Assembly: GCF_021462225.1 (NCBI RefSeq)
Contig: NC_061794.1
Location: 15,269,784 to 15,333,783, forward strand
From: Girardinichthys multiradiatus
Lineage: Eukaryota > Chordata > Actinopteri > Cyprinodontiformes > Goodeidae
Direction: 5' to 3'
Length of the DNA: 64,000 nt
Shown one piece after another: positions 48,523 through 60,701 of the stretch. Position 1 is the first letter of the stretch. Each line of letters starts with the position of its first letter. The position numbers and the translations under genes are program-made. A model generated the notes under the pieces. It was given only the letters and a program-made list of their open reading frames with translations. It was not told the origin of the DNA and did not search any database.

Positions 48523-48722
48523 ATATGCTAATTTTGTGAGATAGGAATTTTGGGTTTTCATGAGCTGTATGCCAAAATCATCCGTATTAAGACAATAAAA
48601 GACCTGAAATATTTCAGTTAGTGTGCAATGAATCTAAAATATATGAATGTTAAATTTTCATCATGACATTATGGAAAATAATGAACTTTATCACAATATG
48701 CTAATATTTTGAGAAGGACCTG
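48523..48722. repeat. Right terminal inverted repeat of element B
   Basis: 200-bp inverted partner of 47135-47334, next to TA at 48723-48724. Confidence 0.95.
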
Positions 48723-48724
48723 TA

Positions 48725-50089
48725 TGTAGGTCAATGTGAACAGTATACGTTTTCACTAAATGGCTAGAAACTTGCTCATAGGAGCCCATCACGTTTCAAT
48801 CTGTCAAAAACCTAATGCTGTAGTGCTCAATCTCATTTTGTTTCACAATGCCTGGTCTAGGTCAAAATTGTCCACTAGACCAAAAATTGTGCTAAAATTG
48901 TGCATAAAAGCTGCCCATAGGTGTGTGCGCTTCTGTTTAAAACCCTTGAATACAGGATGTAGGCTACACCAGTTTGGAGTTTGCAACAGGCATTAAGGGA
49001 AAACAAAAATCAGCTGTGTGTCCACTGGGTAAATCACACGTCACTAAATGCTGCACAACCCATAATAGTGATTAATTTGACCAGGGTTGAGACAGATTTA
49101 TCTGTGCAGTAACACTGGTCATTTTTCAACTTGTTTTACCAAGGGGAGTTCTAAGCCCTTCTCAAGTGTCCATTTGAGAAACTGCAGCTTCTTGCATTTC
49201 CGTATTGGTTTAATTTTTCACTTGGGGAGGTTGCTACTTGGTCAGCATTAGCATAGGACAGGACAGGGGACCCAAAGGAAGACCTGACAGGCTGGAAGAT
49301 ATGGGTTATTGACTATGAATAATTTGAGAGGCATTCAGGTAAACAGATGCAGGCTGCAAAACAGCATAAAAGAGGAAGACCTACAACAGTGGGTCAAAAC
49401 CTATAAGAAGCGGAACACACTGATGGAGTGGCAGGAGGCGAGAGAAATGGAACGTTTCAAAGTACTGCCAGTAGTACTGGGAAAAGATATTGGAAAAACA
49501 GTTTTCATTGTAGGACAAACAGTAAGAACACCATGGAGGCATTTAGAGAGAATGTTAACCCCTATAAACTGAGAAGCTCTCAGAATTTGTTCTGAGCCTA
49601 GTCTAATACCATGGCTTTCTCTGTGTCAGGTGTTTTAATGAGCCACATCACTGTTCATTTGCCTCTTTCCTCAACATCTGCATGTGAAGAAGACAGAGGG
49701 GGACTGACATGCAATCAATGTTATACTGGGAGATCCCAGAGAAAAACACACAAATTACAAACAGGATTTACAGACCCAAACATGGATCAAATGAAACCCA
49801 GAAAAAGCTAATGAGAGACATAGTGGCGTAGTACCCAGTCAGGGTGTGAACCATGGGGGTTGGGGGTTTGTAAGAATGGGTGAAAACTGTGCATGAGACT
49901 GTGAGGAGAGAAAAAGTGCCAAAATGCAGAGGGAAATCTCCCCCCCAAAAAAGAAAGAGCAATCTCTAGCTAGAGCAAACAGGGATAATAGAAAAACATA
50001 AAAAATGTACAGGTTTTATTGATAACAGTATGAAAAACCACAGTAAATGGATGCCAACATCTTCATCACTGAGCAATATCCTGTTCTTC
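48725..50089. other. Intron, unassigned
   Basis: Less AT-rich than its surroundings near 49240-49800, with an 87-codon frame (49309-49572). I recognise no domain and see no good splice sites. Nothing supported. Confidence 0.4.
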
Positions 50090-50390
50090 TGCTTTCTTTA
50101 AGCAAGCTCTTGTGGCATACTGTGTTCATGCTTGTTTGTGTCCTCTTCTTGTTTTCTAACCCCCCCCCCCCAACGATACAGGCAGATGGCTGCCCCTCCT
50201 GAGTCTGGTTTTCCTCGAGGTCTCTTCCTGTAAAAAGGAAGTTCCCTCCACGTCACCCACGGCATTATGCATGCACAGGATGGGGGAACTTTACTGAGAC
50301 CAGTTGTACTGAGCTGAACAAAAGTAAAGACCTCTGAAACTACTGGATTATAATTTCATTAAACTGGTTTAAATTAAATAGCACTTGTTA
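50090..50390 (+). mobile_element. L2-like 3'UTR fragment
   Basis: GGCAGATGGCTGCCCCTCCTGAGTCTGGTTTTCC and TCTTCCTGTAAAAAGGAAGTTCC (50181-50247) match the conserved 3' untranslated motif also seen at 31758-31820 in the 30-kb L2-like element. Plus orientation, no coding part. A C run lies at 50161-50171. Confidence 0.7.
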
Positions 50391-50572
50391 ACTTTTTTTG
50401 CAAGTTAGATCACTATTAGTGCGATTTTGAGCAAAAAATAAACAGTACTGAATAATTTTTTATTACTTGTTTTAAACGTCATCTCTAATACTTTTAGCAA
50501 ACACTGAATAAAGATAACCTATACTAAGTCTATATGACTGTTACCACTATAATTCTGTATAATGTTTGTGGT

Positions 50573-51990
50573 AAGGTAAGGTAAGTTTATTTATAAAGCG
50601 CTTTTCAGCAACGAGACACTCAAAGCGCTGTACATACAATTACAATACAATCACAAAGCAAATAAACACAGATACAGACACAGAAAAACAAATCAAATGA
50701 TAAAATCAAACGCCAGAGGTAATTTAAAAAAAATAAAATAAGATAAAGAAAATAGAATGATGGATAAGAAAATGAAAGGGAAATTGGACTGAAAACACAA
50801 CTAATAATGTTTAGATGGCACAGTCAAAGGCCACTCTAAACAAATACGTTTTTAATCTTGATTTAAAGCAACTTAGTGTTTCGGCGCTTTTACAATTTTC
50901 TGGCAGTTTATTCCAGATTAGTGGAGCATAAAAACTAAAAGCTGCTTTTCCATGTTTGGTTCTGGTTCTGGGTATGCAGAGTAGATTTGAGCCAGAAGAC
51001 CTGAGAGGTCTGGGTGGTTGATACACTGACAACAAGTCTGTAATCTATTTTGGCGCTAAGCCATTCAGTGATTTATAGACTAACAGAAGTATTTTAAACT
51101 CTATTCTCTGAGCTACAGGGAGCCAGTGTAGGGACTTTAAAACTGGTGTGATGTGCTCAGCTTTCTTAGTTCTAGTGAGGACGCGTTCTGGATCAACTGC
51201 AGCTGTCTGATTGACTTTTTAGGCAGACCTGTGAAGACACCGTTGCAGTAATCAATCCTACTAAATATGAACGCATGAATTAGTTTTTTAAGGTTCTGCT
51301 GAGACATTAGTCCTTTAATCCTGGAGATGTTCTTTAGGTGATAGAAGGCCGACCTAGTTACTACCTTTATGTGCCTCTGAAGGTTCAGGTCTGAGTCCAT
51401 CACTACACCCAGGTTTCGAGCCTGACTGGTGGTTTCTAGCTGTATTAACTGAAGCTGTGTGATAACTTTTAAATGTTCTTCCTTTGGTCCAAAGATTATT
51501 ACTTCAGTTTTGTTTTGGACCATCCATGCATTGATTTCTTCTAAGCATTTACCCAGCGCTTGAATGGGTTCATGGACACCTGGTGACATCGTAACATATA
51601 GCTGTGTGTCATCTGCATAGTTATGATAACTTACGTTGTTGTTTATTAAAATCTGAGTTAGGGGGAGCATGTAGATATTGAATAGGAGGGGCCCTAAGAT
51701 GGACCCTTGGGGAACGCCACATATGATTTTCGTGCTCTCTGATGTAAAGTTACCTACTGACACCAAAAAGTCCCAGTTGAGCGCTGTACCAGAAAGGCCG
51801 ACCCAGTTTTCCAGACGCTCTAATAAAATGGAGTGATCAACAGTGTCGAATGCTGCACTAAGGTTCAATAATACCAGCACTGTGGTTCTTCCACAGTCTG
51901 CATTTATACGGATGTCATTGAACACCTTGACAAGAGCAGTCTCTGTACTGTAGTGAGCAGGAAGCCTGACTGGAAGCCATTTCCTTAATA
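50573..51990 (-). mobile_element. L2-like LINE fragment
   Basis: A 5'-truncated non-LTR element in minus orientation. Its 3' end is AGTTTATTTATAAAGCGCTTTTCAGC at 50583-50608 (antisense of the L2-type tail). The polymerase occupies 50811-51960. It is 1.4 kb long and more diverged from the 30-kb copy than a sister insertion would be. Confidence 0.82.
50811..51960 (-). pseudogene. L2-like reverse transcriptase fragment
   Basis: 51137-51925 reads VLVLLNLSAAFDTVDHSILL, where motif A has Asn in place of the catalytic Asp of LLDLSAAFD. Then come GVPQGSILGPLLFNIYMLPL and the intact NYADDTQLYV box. A deletion after SGTALNW removes the FKSYLxxR region. After KKLIHAFIFSRIDYCNGVFT the frame is lost near 51150 and resumes at 50811-51035 with AFSFYAPLIWNKLPENCKSA and FKSRLKTYLFRVAF, the usual C-terminus. 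Confidence 0.85.
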
Positions 51991-52744
51991 ATATTTCTTT
52001 AAATATTATTTTAATAAATAAAGGCAGCTAATAAACACTGTTGAGAAATGGTCATCCAGAAGGTTGGTTTTATTCAGCAAATCATTCTTTTAAATTCTAA
52101 TAAAATATTATTTTATTAAAATAATGTTTTATTGGATCTTGCATTGTGAATGGTTGTTTAAAGGTATACCAATTATTGCTTAAGTTAGTTACAAGACTAA
52201 CTTAACTTCATTTACAGATTCTTCAAGATAATCCTTGGTTCTAAAACATAAATATCATTGTATGGTAATGTTGCATCACTCTTTCGGTCACGGTTTTCAA
52301 CCATCTTTGATCAATTTGTTTATATTGTACATAGCCCATTAGACTTCCTTATTCTTTAATTCTGCTTGGTAGTTTAGTTGGATTGTTTTATCATAGTAAA
52401 GAGTTTGTGTTTGACTTGATTTGACTTATTTTTGTCAATAAATTATTGTATTTAAAGAAATTGTGAGAATTCATTCCATGTGTGTGCAGACGTTTGCTGT
52501 TCAATAATGTCAGAGCTCGTCTCACACCTTTCTATTTTGTCCTAATATCACCGCCTTATTGGGCTTGTATTTACAGGACAACCCTTAACAGACTGAAATA
52601 TTATTTAATAAAACATTGAAGTATTAATATTAAACATTAAATCATATATTTATATTCATAATTACAACACAACCATTTATAGCTTGAATCAAGCTGTTCT
52701 GTTAAGGCCTCGGAGGCTAGAAAACGTTAGTGAACAAACAGCAA
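51991..52744. other. Intron, unassigned
   Basis: AT-rich intronic DNA, nothing recognised. Confidence 0.45.
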
Positions 52745-53225
52745 CAGGCTTTTCTTCAGTAAGGACAGAGAAGCTGGTCAGAGTTGATTGGAATATAGAT
52801 GGGGCTAAATGAAGGGTAACTCTGTAAAAAAACCTGATAGAGGCTGCAAAAGACTTGAGACTAGGGCCGAGGTCCAACTTCCAGAACTAAATCCGATTTA
52901 GAATCTGTAAAAAGACTAGAAAATTAATGTTTGTAGATGTTTCCTATGCGATCTGGCTGAGCTTTAGCTATTCCACATATGCAAAGCTGGTAGAAACATA
53001 CCCTAAAAGACTGCGGCAAAAGGTGGTTCTACAAAGTATTGATCCAGAGGGGCTAAATGTAGGCCATAATTTAGGTGTTATTATTTCATTATTTATTATT
53101 TTATTATTTTATTAAAACATTTTGGAACATTGTGTTTTTCAGTCATGATTATTTGCTACTATCACATGGAATCCCAATAAAACACATGTTTGTGTTGGTA
53201 ACGTGACAAAATGTAAAGAAGTTAA
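52745..53225 (+). mobile_element. Tc1 remnant (C-terminal half)
   Basis: GCTTTTCTTCAGTAAGGACAGAGAAGCTGGTC (52749-52780), GAGGCTGCAAAAGACTTGAGAC (52841-52862) and GCAAAGCTGGTAGAAACATACCC (52980-53002) match the fish Tc1 family of 22.3 and 60.7 kb. The right terminal repeat is at 53155-53225. Frames are destroyed. Confidence 0.75.
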
Positions 53226-56200
53226 ATACACTTTAACCTGCTAAGCTTGATTTTATTTATAGAATGGGCCTTGAAAGATGAGAAAATTCAAGAGGATCAG
53301 TTGCAAAAACTTGAATATTAAATCTAAAAGTTTCATCCTTTCTTTATGAGGAAGTTAGTGAATGAGCTACAACCTTCAAAGTCAGAAAGAGCAATTGAGC
53401 TGTGGCTGACAGAAGATGTCTTTGTCCAGTTCATTCAATCTTCTATTTTAAATTATGGTTTAGCTCCAAGAATGAAACAGATCTCAAACTGTGCGATTCC
53501 AACTCTTTTACACAGAAAAATACAGGCTGTAAAGTCAACAGATTTGCATTCTAAACACAGCAAATATGTCTGCTATTCTTTTTTATTTTATAAAAGAAGA
53601 TGAAGCACCACATCTAGGCTCTGTGAAAGAAAGGAGCTAAAATTAGGCTGCACAGAGTCAGTAACGGTTGCCAAACAAGCCCTCTGCCAAGTAACAAAGT
53701 AGAACACAGCTTCACCTTCAGCCCACTGCCTACAAGACCACCTGGGTCGGCAGAACACGAACACGACCCTGAAGTATGACCGCTGCCCAATGTGAGAACT
53801 CATGAGAGAAACGATCATCAACTGAGGCAAACAAACGCTGCTGCCATTCTAAATGCAGCCTATAAATAACACAGAATCTTTAGCGCCATGCACCGTGGCA
53901 AAATAGAGAGTGTCAAGAATCAATAATTCATGCAAGCAAGAAAAAAGTCCGGTCAGGTCCAACAATGCCAGCAAACAGACGTTGAGCATGCAGGTTGTTC
54001 ACAGAGCCATTTCAGAGAAGGATGCTACAGATTGATCAGTGCTTGACATCAATGTTGAAGAGGAGGTGGGGATTGTTTTTAAAGGGGAACATTTTTGTAC
54101 TGCCCTTCCCATGTCAGGATTTTTGAAAGAGTGGAGAAAATGTGGCCGAGTCATGGTGAATTGGACATGAGGGTGACTTCAGTGATCAGCAGCATGACCT
54201 CACACGGTGTTTTTTTTTGTTTCATTTTTTTCTGGGAGGTCCTGGATGGCCATCAAATAAACCTTCCAATAACTGCACATTAAGAAATGAGGCACAAATG
54301 ATTGCTGCTTCATATCAAATAAAACAGCTTGTTTGTGCATTCACTACCCTGTTAAAAAGAGTATTCTGACGTTAAACACAGGCTGAACTCTGAAAAGCTA
54401 AATATCTCAAATATAAGTGTCTTTACTATGGTGAAGGTGTTGTTGTTAAACATTTGCCTCTTTATACTGTTAACTCTGAAACACATTAGTATGGAGAAAT
54501 GATTCTGAAAAAGCCTCCACTTCTATTTCAGTTTATCCTGAGAAAAATATGTTTCTTTAGCAGCAGGATGTTTGATAATTTTTACCTGGGAGATTGCAGT
54601 TTTGTTAACAGTTTTTTTCAGCTTTTTTATTCCCATAAAAGACGTTTATAGGATTAAATGGTAATGCTAAAAATACAATTCAATGCAACTGACAAACAGC
54701 TTTAAAAGTGTGAGAATAATATCATAAATGACACTCAAGGTGAGGGTTTATACCTACATACTTTGCCTGATTAAAGCTGAAGGTCTGCTAACTCTTTGTA
54801 AGACTGGCTGCTAATTATGGTGTTTTTGAATTCAGTATGTGATTATCCTGAAATTGTCTCTGAAACTGGCAGAAGTGGTTGCTACTTTTCTTTTCATTTT
54901 TTTTCTCCAATAATTTTTATTAACGGCTTATTAAAACGAATATGTTTTCCCTCTGTTATGATGTCAGATTTTCTTTTGAGGCAACTTAATTGGTTCTTTT
55001 GGGAAATATCAGCTGAACTCTAACCCTAAATCCTGAAAATGTGATGTACTGCGAAGGATCTTGTTAGCTGCAGAGGGAAAATCCAGGAACGTGATGAAAG
55101 ACATAAAAAGAAAATAATTAATGGTGAAAATAATCTTTTTTTTTTCTCTTATAATTTGTGCCAGTACAATAGATTATAATTCCTTCTTTGGGAGTTAAGT
55201 GTAAAAAAAATTATTCTCTTGAGACTGTTGTGTAGAAGAGTATATTCCCTTAAGCAACTTCTCTTAATGTTGTCCCCTAAGAGCTATACAGTACTATTCG
55301 GAGCTGCCCACTTTTAGGATCCGACCGCACTGGCAGCTTAATGAAAATAAGGTCGATTTGTAGAGTTCAAGGGTGCAGCGCTACTGCGGCTCATGGCCCC
55401 TGTTGGTTCAATTTAAAATGAGTCGACAAACTGACCCACTTCGGGCCCAGGGAGCCGGCATTGAAACAGAGCTGATATCTTCCCTCCCCTCGTTGGACTC
55501 AACTGTGTTACTGTGTGCATGCCTGTGTCCTCAGCCTCATCCTCATAGAGAGAGCACCATTTATCATGACTCCCAGTCGCCATTGGCACTTCCACTCAGG
55601 CTGAAGGATGATGGTTACACCCCGCAGCTCAGAGCGGCTCAGCTCAGCCAGGACACACAATATACACTATCAGTAACACATATGTTGAGCACATATGGTA
55701 AGTGTGCATTCCCTGCTCAGAACTGGATGTAAGCCCTTCTAACTCACATTCGATGTCATGGAAGGATAATCATGGAACAATTAAATATATTACAAAGTTA
55801 GAGAGGGATTGATCAGTACTATATTAGCTGCCTGTGGGAAGCCTCTGACATAAACAGATGCTAATGTGACATTTAATCTGATTGGATGCAACTAGGCGTG
55901 ATTATCATCATCAGTAATTCTGCTCCTTGCAAGGTTTCCGAGGTGGTTCAAGTGTTCTGTGACTGACACAAACAGACATTTTGTTGTCTTTCATCAGGAA
56001 TAACATTTCCAACAGACATGCACCCACACATCTCCATAGTTTTCCCCTCTGCTGCATGGCTTCTGAGGTTTTTAGCAAAACTCTGCTGGATATTTTGACA
56101 TGCCCAATATTTCTGGGTGCTCATACAGGTGGTGGAAACTTTAAAAAAAAGAAAGAAGACTGACATTTTTGGAAACAAGCCCATTCTCATTACCTTTTAC

Positions 56201-57799
56201 TTACAATGTTGGGAAATCTGGGGCCAAGAAGTAATTTGTGATGACATTCAGCAAAATGTATAGGCTTGATCTGCTATATTTGAGGACAAACAAGACAGTG
56301 TGGGTCAGCTAAGATTTATGATCGCTGTCTACACGACATGGTAAAACAAACCTGAAGCCATGCACATAGGCTGCTACACGCAGGCATTATTTTATAAGTT
56401 GTGGTTAAAGTGGTTGTTAAACAGGGAGGCTTAGGGATAAGGGCATTATTAAACTCTGCTCATCACACATGTTATTGTACCTGAAGATACCATAACAAAA
56501 ATCAATAGCATAAAGTTGCTTTCCTAAAACATTTCTATCCATTCCTGCATGACTTCAGGTTAGAACAACTAAAACTTCTTGGTTACAGTTAGCAATAAAA
56601 GGTCCATGGTTAGGTTTAGAGGAATATAATTGTTTAAAAAGGAATTTTTATTCCCATCAACATTTAATCAGATTTCGATTAGATGTAAATAACAGAATGC
56701 AGTACCTCGTGAGCTACATTTTTCAAAGCGTTAGATAGTTGTTGAGGCTCCATTCAACAGCTTCAGATCATTTCACCTCTTCACTTATTCAATTTGCACG
56801 TTGCCATTTTGTCCTTCCTCCATTACATAACCACTCATTCCTACCCATGTCCTCAAACCACGTCACATATAATTTAACTGCATATTATTATCGGAAACTT
56901 TACACCCAATTTCTTTTCATATTGTTTCTGATCCCTGTTTGGGACAGTTGACTCCTATGAAATGTGGGAAGCAGTAAATGGTTTAAATTTATAGAGCAGT
57001 TTTCTTGTCATACCAACCACACAAAAGCTCTTTACACTACTGCCACATTTGCACAGTTGCAGTCACAAAACTGCACACATTCAGACACTAATACGAAGAT
57101 CAGTATTGGCAACTTAGGTTTAAGGGATTGTTTATTAAGTGCCTTTGACAATTCCTGATCAAACCAGAATAGCTCTGAGTGACCTCCTGCTAGTACAAAG
57201 CAAAGTATCTATCGGGATCACACGACAATATTTGGCATAGTAGAATATGAGCACATTATACAAAATTACTTGAAGTCCTCAGCTGTCAAAGTGGCCACAG
57301 AATTTCCAGCATTATGCTTCAGGCATCTCTTACAGCTCCTTTTTCTTTGAATGGTTCTACAGGAGCACTTGAAATTCTTGTTTGCTAACACACACTCATG
57401 AAGATGAACACCGAGGCGTTTTACAGTGCTTACATTCAAATACATTAGAAAAATCCCTCTAAACCCAGTGAAAATGTATAACTGTTAGAAATTTGAAATA
57501 TATAATGTGGACTTCCCCTTTCATCTTTAGATGGAGTTAGAGAGAGAAAACGTTCTTGTCAAATCAGCTTTAACTCAGTGTTATACAGCATTTATGTTCT
57601 AAGGCACAAATAAAAATAACGATGACCCCCACAGGTAGGGTGGTCCAAAATCAGCAGATTTTAGGTCTGGCAGATTTGAGGAATACTGCCGGTGTGAATG
57701 ACTGTGTTTGCAATGAAATTTCAGATCATGTTGTGTTCGCTACTTTTAATAAAAATCTGTGAAGGCTTCGTCATAGTTTAGAAAGATTTCACATATAGC
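53226..57799. other. Intron, unassigned
   Basis: 4.6 kb within the large NPHP4 intron. Several chance frames (53346-53603, 55373-55732) lack recognisable domains. No splice-bounded exon fitting NPHP4 was found and no repeat family is recognised. Confidence 0.4.
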
Positions 57800-59255
57800 A
57801 TTGGGCGCGGTACAGGCAGGCCAGGAACATACTAACAAAGGAGATCAAAGCAGCCAAGAGAAGCTATAGTGAGAAGCTTAAGAACAGCCTTTCTACTGGT
57901 GAGGCTTCGGCTGTATGGACCGGTCTCAGAAACTTGACTGCCTATAGGAGCCCCCCCACCCATCCTGAACAGAATCCTCGCCTGGTTAATCGTCTGAATG
58001 GCTTCTTATGCAGACATGACAGGAAGCCGTTCACACCTCAAACCATCTCCTCCACATCCCATTCAGGAACAAATTCAACCCGTAAAACAACCAACCCCCC
58101 ACCATCAGATCCTCTGCCTGCACTAAAGATCTCCGAGGAAGAGGTAAACAGGCTCTTTCAGCGTATGAAAACAAAGAAAGCTGGAGGACCTGATAACGTC
58201 TCCACATCATGCCTGAAAGTCTGTGCAAATCAACTCGCCCCGATCTTCACCCGGATCTTCAACAAGTCACTGGAGATGTGTGAGGTCCCCTCCTGCCTCA
58301 AACGATCCACCATCATCCCGGTGCCCAAGAAACCCACCATCCTAGGATTAAATGACTACAGGCCTGTAGCCCTGACGTCTGTGGTCATGAAATCCTTTGA
58401 GCGGCTGGTGTTGAAGCACCTGAAAGACATCACAGACCCCCTGCTGGACCCCCTGCAATTTGCTTACCGAGCAAACAGGTCGGCAGATGATGCTGTTAAC
58501 TTAGGTCTACACTTCAGGTGAGACTGGGGAGCATCTTCTCCCGCAGCAGATCAATAAGTTCTGGTGCCCCCCAGGGGTGTGTTCTATCCCCACTCCTCTT
58601 CTCCCTCTACACAAACGACTGCACCTCGCGAACTCGTCCGTGAAACTCCTGAAGTTTCCAGACGACAACACTGTCATTGGACTGATCCAGGACGGTGATG
58701 AGTCTGCATACAGACAGCAGGTGGATCGGCTGGTACACTGGTGTTGTCAGAACTACCTGGAACTCAATCCACTCAAGACTGTGGAAATGGTGGTCGACTT
58801 TCGGAGAACACCACCCCCATACACTCCCCTCACCATCCTCAACAACACCGTGTCAGCTGTGGATCACTTCAGGTTCTTAGGAACCACCATCTCTGAGGAC
58901 CTGAGATGGTCTTCACACATAGACACTGTTCGAAAGAAGGCCCAGCAGACACTGTACTTCCTGAGGCAACTCAAGAAGTTCAACCTTCCACAGGAGCTGC
59001 TGGTCATCTTCTACACTGCCATCATTCAGTCTGTCCTGTCTTCATGCATCTCAGTGTGGTTTGGCTCATCCACAAAACAGGACAGGTCCAGACTGCAACG
59101 AATAATCAGGAATGCAGAGAGAATAATCAAGGCTGACCTTCCCTCCATCCAGGACTTATACAGGTCTAGGGTCAGAAAAAGAGCTATATGTATGTACAAA
59201 CTTGGCAATAAAGCTGATTCTGATTCTGATTCTAATATATGTAAAAAAAATATAC
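57800..59255 (+). mobile_element. 5'-truncated non-LTR retrotransposon
   Basis: A LINE fragment in plus orientation, beginning inside the polymerase (QARNILTKEIKAAKRSYSEK at about 57822). It ends with GGCAATAAAGCTGATTCTGATTCTGATTCT, a short tandem GATTCT tail at 59203-59234. The same 3' end marks the copies at 9416 and 17168. Confidence 0.9.
57822..59230 (+). pseudogene. LINE reverse transcriptase, internally deleted
   Basis: 57934-58521 holds MKTKKAGGPDNVSTSCLKVC, STIIPVPKKPTILGLNDYRP and DPLLDPLQFAYRANRSADDA. The frame breaks near 58515, where the block with motif A is largely missing. Traces of RLGSIFSRSRSI and GAPQGCVLSPLLFSLYT remain across frame changes at 58520-58620. From 58577 the frame runs LLKFPDDNTVIGLIQDGDES, where the usual FADD box is FPDD. 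It continues through VDHFRFLGTTISEDLRWSSH and VWFGSSTKQDRSRLQRIIRN to SRVRKRA. The last C-terminal block (DPSHPAHKLF... in the 10.9-kb copy) is deleted. Confidence 0.9.
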
Positions 59256-59703
59256 ATGCCATAAAAAAACTATAATTGCCCATATAAAAGTTAATTGTAA
59301 GATTAGGGCATATCTTAAATATCATGTTCACCTCCGACATTTTCAACCATGTAACATTTTTTACATTGTTTTTGGTTAAAAAAGGTAATGAACAAAATCT
59401 TACAGCCAAATTTCCTGGAAAGGCAACAGGTCCATTTTCATTGATGTAATTATTCTAGGTACTTTCTACCGAACCATTAAAGTTACCAGAATGAATGTGT
59501 GTGTGTTTACAGAGCTGACATACAGTATGTCTTTAACAGACACTATTGGGGAAGGAATGCAGGAAGTCTGGGGAAATACTAGTTAATAAAGGCCTCTGCA
59601 ATGGCCTTTGTTTATTTTAGGTGACTTTCAAGCCTTCAGTTACAACTTCATGAGAAACTGTCATGCTTTTATGATCAATAAAGCCACATGGGCTCAGGAG
59701 TAC

Positions 59704-59760
59704 CTTGAGCTCACGTGATTTGAGGTCAGCAAAGTCTGTTGCTGCCTCCAGAGCTGTGCC
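59704..59760 (-). CDS. Candidate 57-bp cassette exon in NPHP4 intron
   Basis: A minus-strand segment with an acceptor-like TCTGTTCTGCTCTGTG tract ending TTCAG at 59761-59765 and donor AAG/gtactc at 59698-59706. It is 19 codons, phase 0 at both ends, reading GTALEAATDFADLKSRELK. The neighbouring NPHP4 exons (62290-62342 and 37845-37982) meet at a phase-0 junction, so inclusion would keep the frame. I do not recall a matching segment in human nephrocystin-4, where GPG and LSISQLAA are continuous. It could be an optional exon or a chance open segment. Confidence 0.3.
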
Positions 59761-60701
59761 CTGAACATGTATTACACAGAGCAGAACAGATATATCAACT
59801 ATAGCTCTAATTCTAAGACACAAGGTCACATCAGGTGGACACAGAAAAAATGGACAGCTACTTGGGTCAGCAGTAAACAAAGAATCTTTGTCAATTTCTG
59901 AAATTAACTTGATTTTATTATGTTCTGAAAAAAGTGGAAAGTATAGAACTGACTGGAGATTTGGTTGGATTTTTTTTTTCAATTAATAAAGTAGTATAAA
60001 CAGGCATAACAAATGCCTGTAGATTATATAACAGTATAACCAGTTGTCAACAGTTAATGTTAATGTTTAGACAAAAACAAACGATAAAATTACCTTGGAC
60101 ATGTTTTGATGACAACCTAATGTGTCCCACCTGCACCTAAATGCATCATCCGGTAATGCACAGCTGTTGGGAAAATCCCTTCTTGTCAATGGAGATTACT
60201 TGCCTCTCATACAATGTACACAGTTTGGCTGATTGGATGCTACAGGTAGCCATTTGGGTGTCAGCTGATTTTTCTCCAGTACTGGTGAGGTTTACCATTC
60301 AGCTTAACTTTGTTTCAGCTAAGTAATTCAGTTAAGTGCAGAGGAATATACGCACTTTGCTGCTGTTAAATACATATGCTAAGTTTTGGTTTGATCCACC
60401 TTTTTTCACTGTAGCTGCATGAAAAACCTTAATGTTCCTAAATAGACTTTAGTGATAGCTGGGAGCCCTGTTGTGTTTTGGTGTCACCTTTTAAAGTTGC
60501 ACTATAGAACATTGCATTGTGCACTTATGTCCGCACATAGATGTTCTGTATGTGTTCAGACATACATGTGTTCGGCACACATGCGCACTGAACCAACAGG
60601 GCTGTACTGGATATTTTACATTGACCAATAAGGCAAATGATGCATCTTTTAATGACATCTATTAATCAACATACAAGGGATCTTCTTTGGTTAAAGGTAG
60701 T

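Larger units (their letters stand above)
47135..48722 (-). mobile_element. Complete Tc1-like transposon B with 200-bp repeats
   Basis: A 1,588-bp element flanked by TA on both sides (47133-47134 and 48723-48724). The 200-bp terminal repeats at 47135-47334 and 48523-48722 differ at only about two places that I can see. Each repeat has a similar motif at its outer and inner end (CTCAAAATATTAGCATAT and CTCACAAAATTAGCATAT). This is the IR/DR arrangement described for Sleeping Beauty-type fish elements. It encodes a disrupted transposase on the minus strand and is in the same orientation as element A. Confidence 0.96.

Noticed and set aside
49309..49572. An 87-codon frame (MTMNNLRGIQVNRCRLQNSI...)
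   Set aside because: It looks protein-like in composition but has no known domain, neighbour or clear splice sites; left as unassigned intron.
55373..55732. A 119-codon plus-strand frame
   Set aside because: Low-complexity Ser/Pro/His composition and no homology that I recognise; no support beyond openness.
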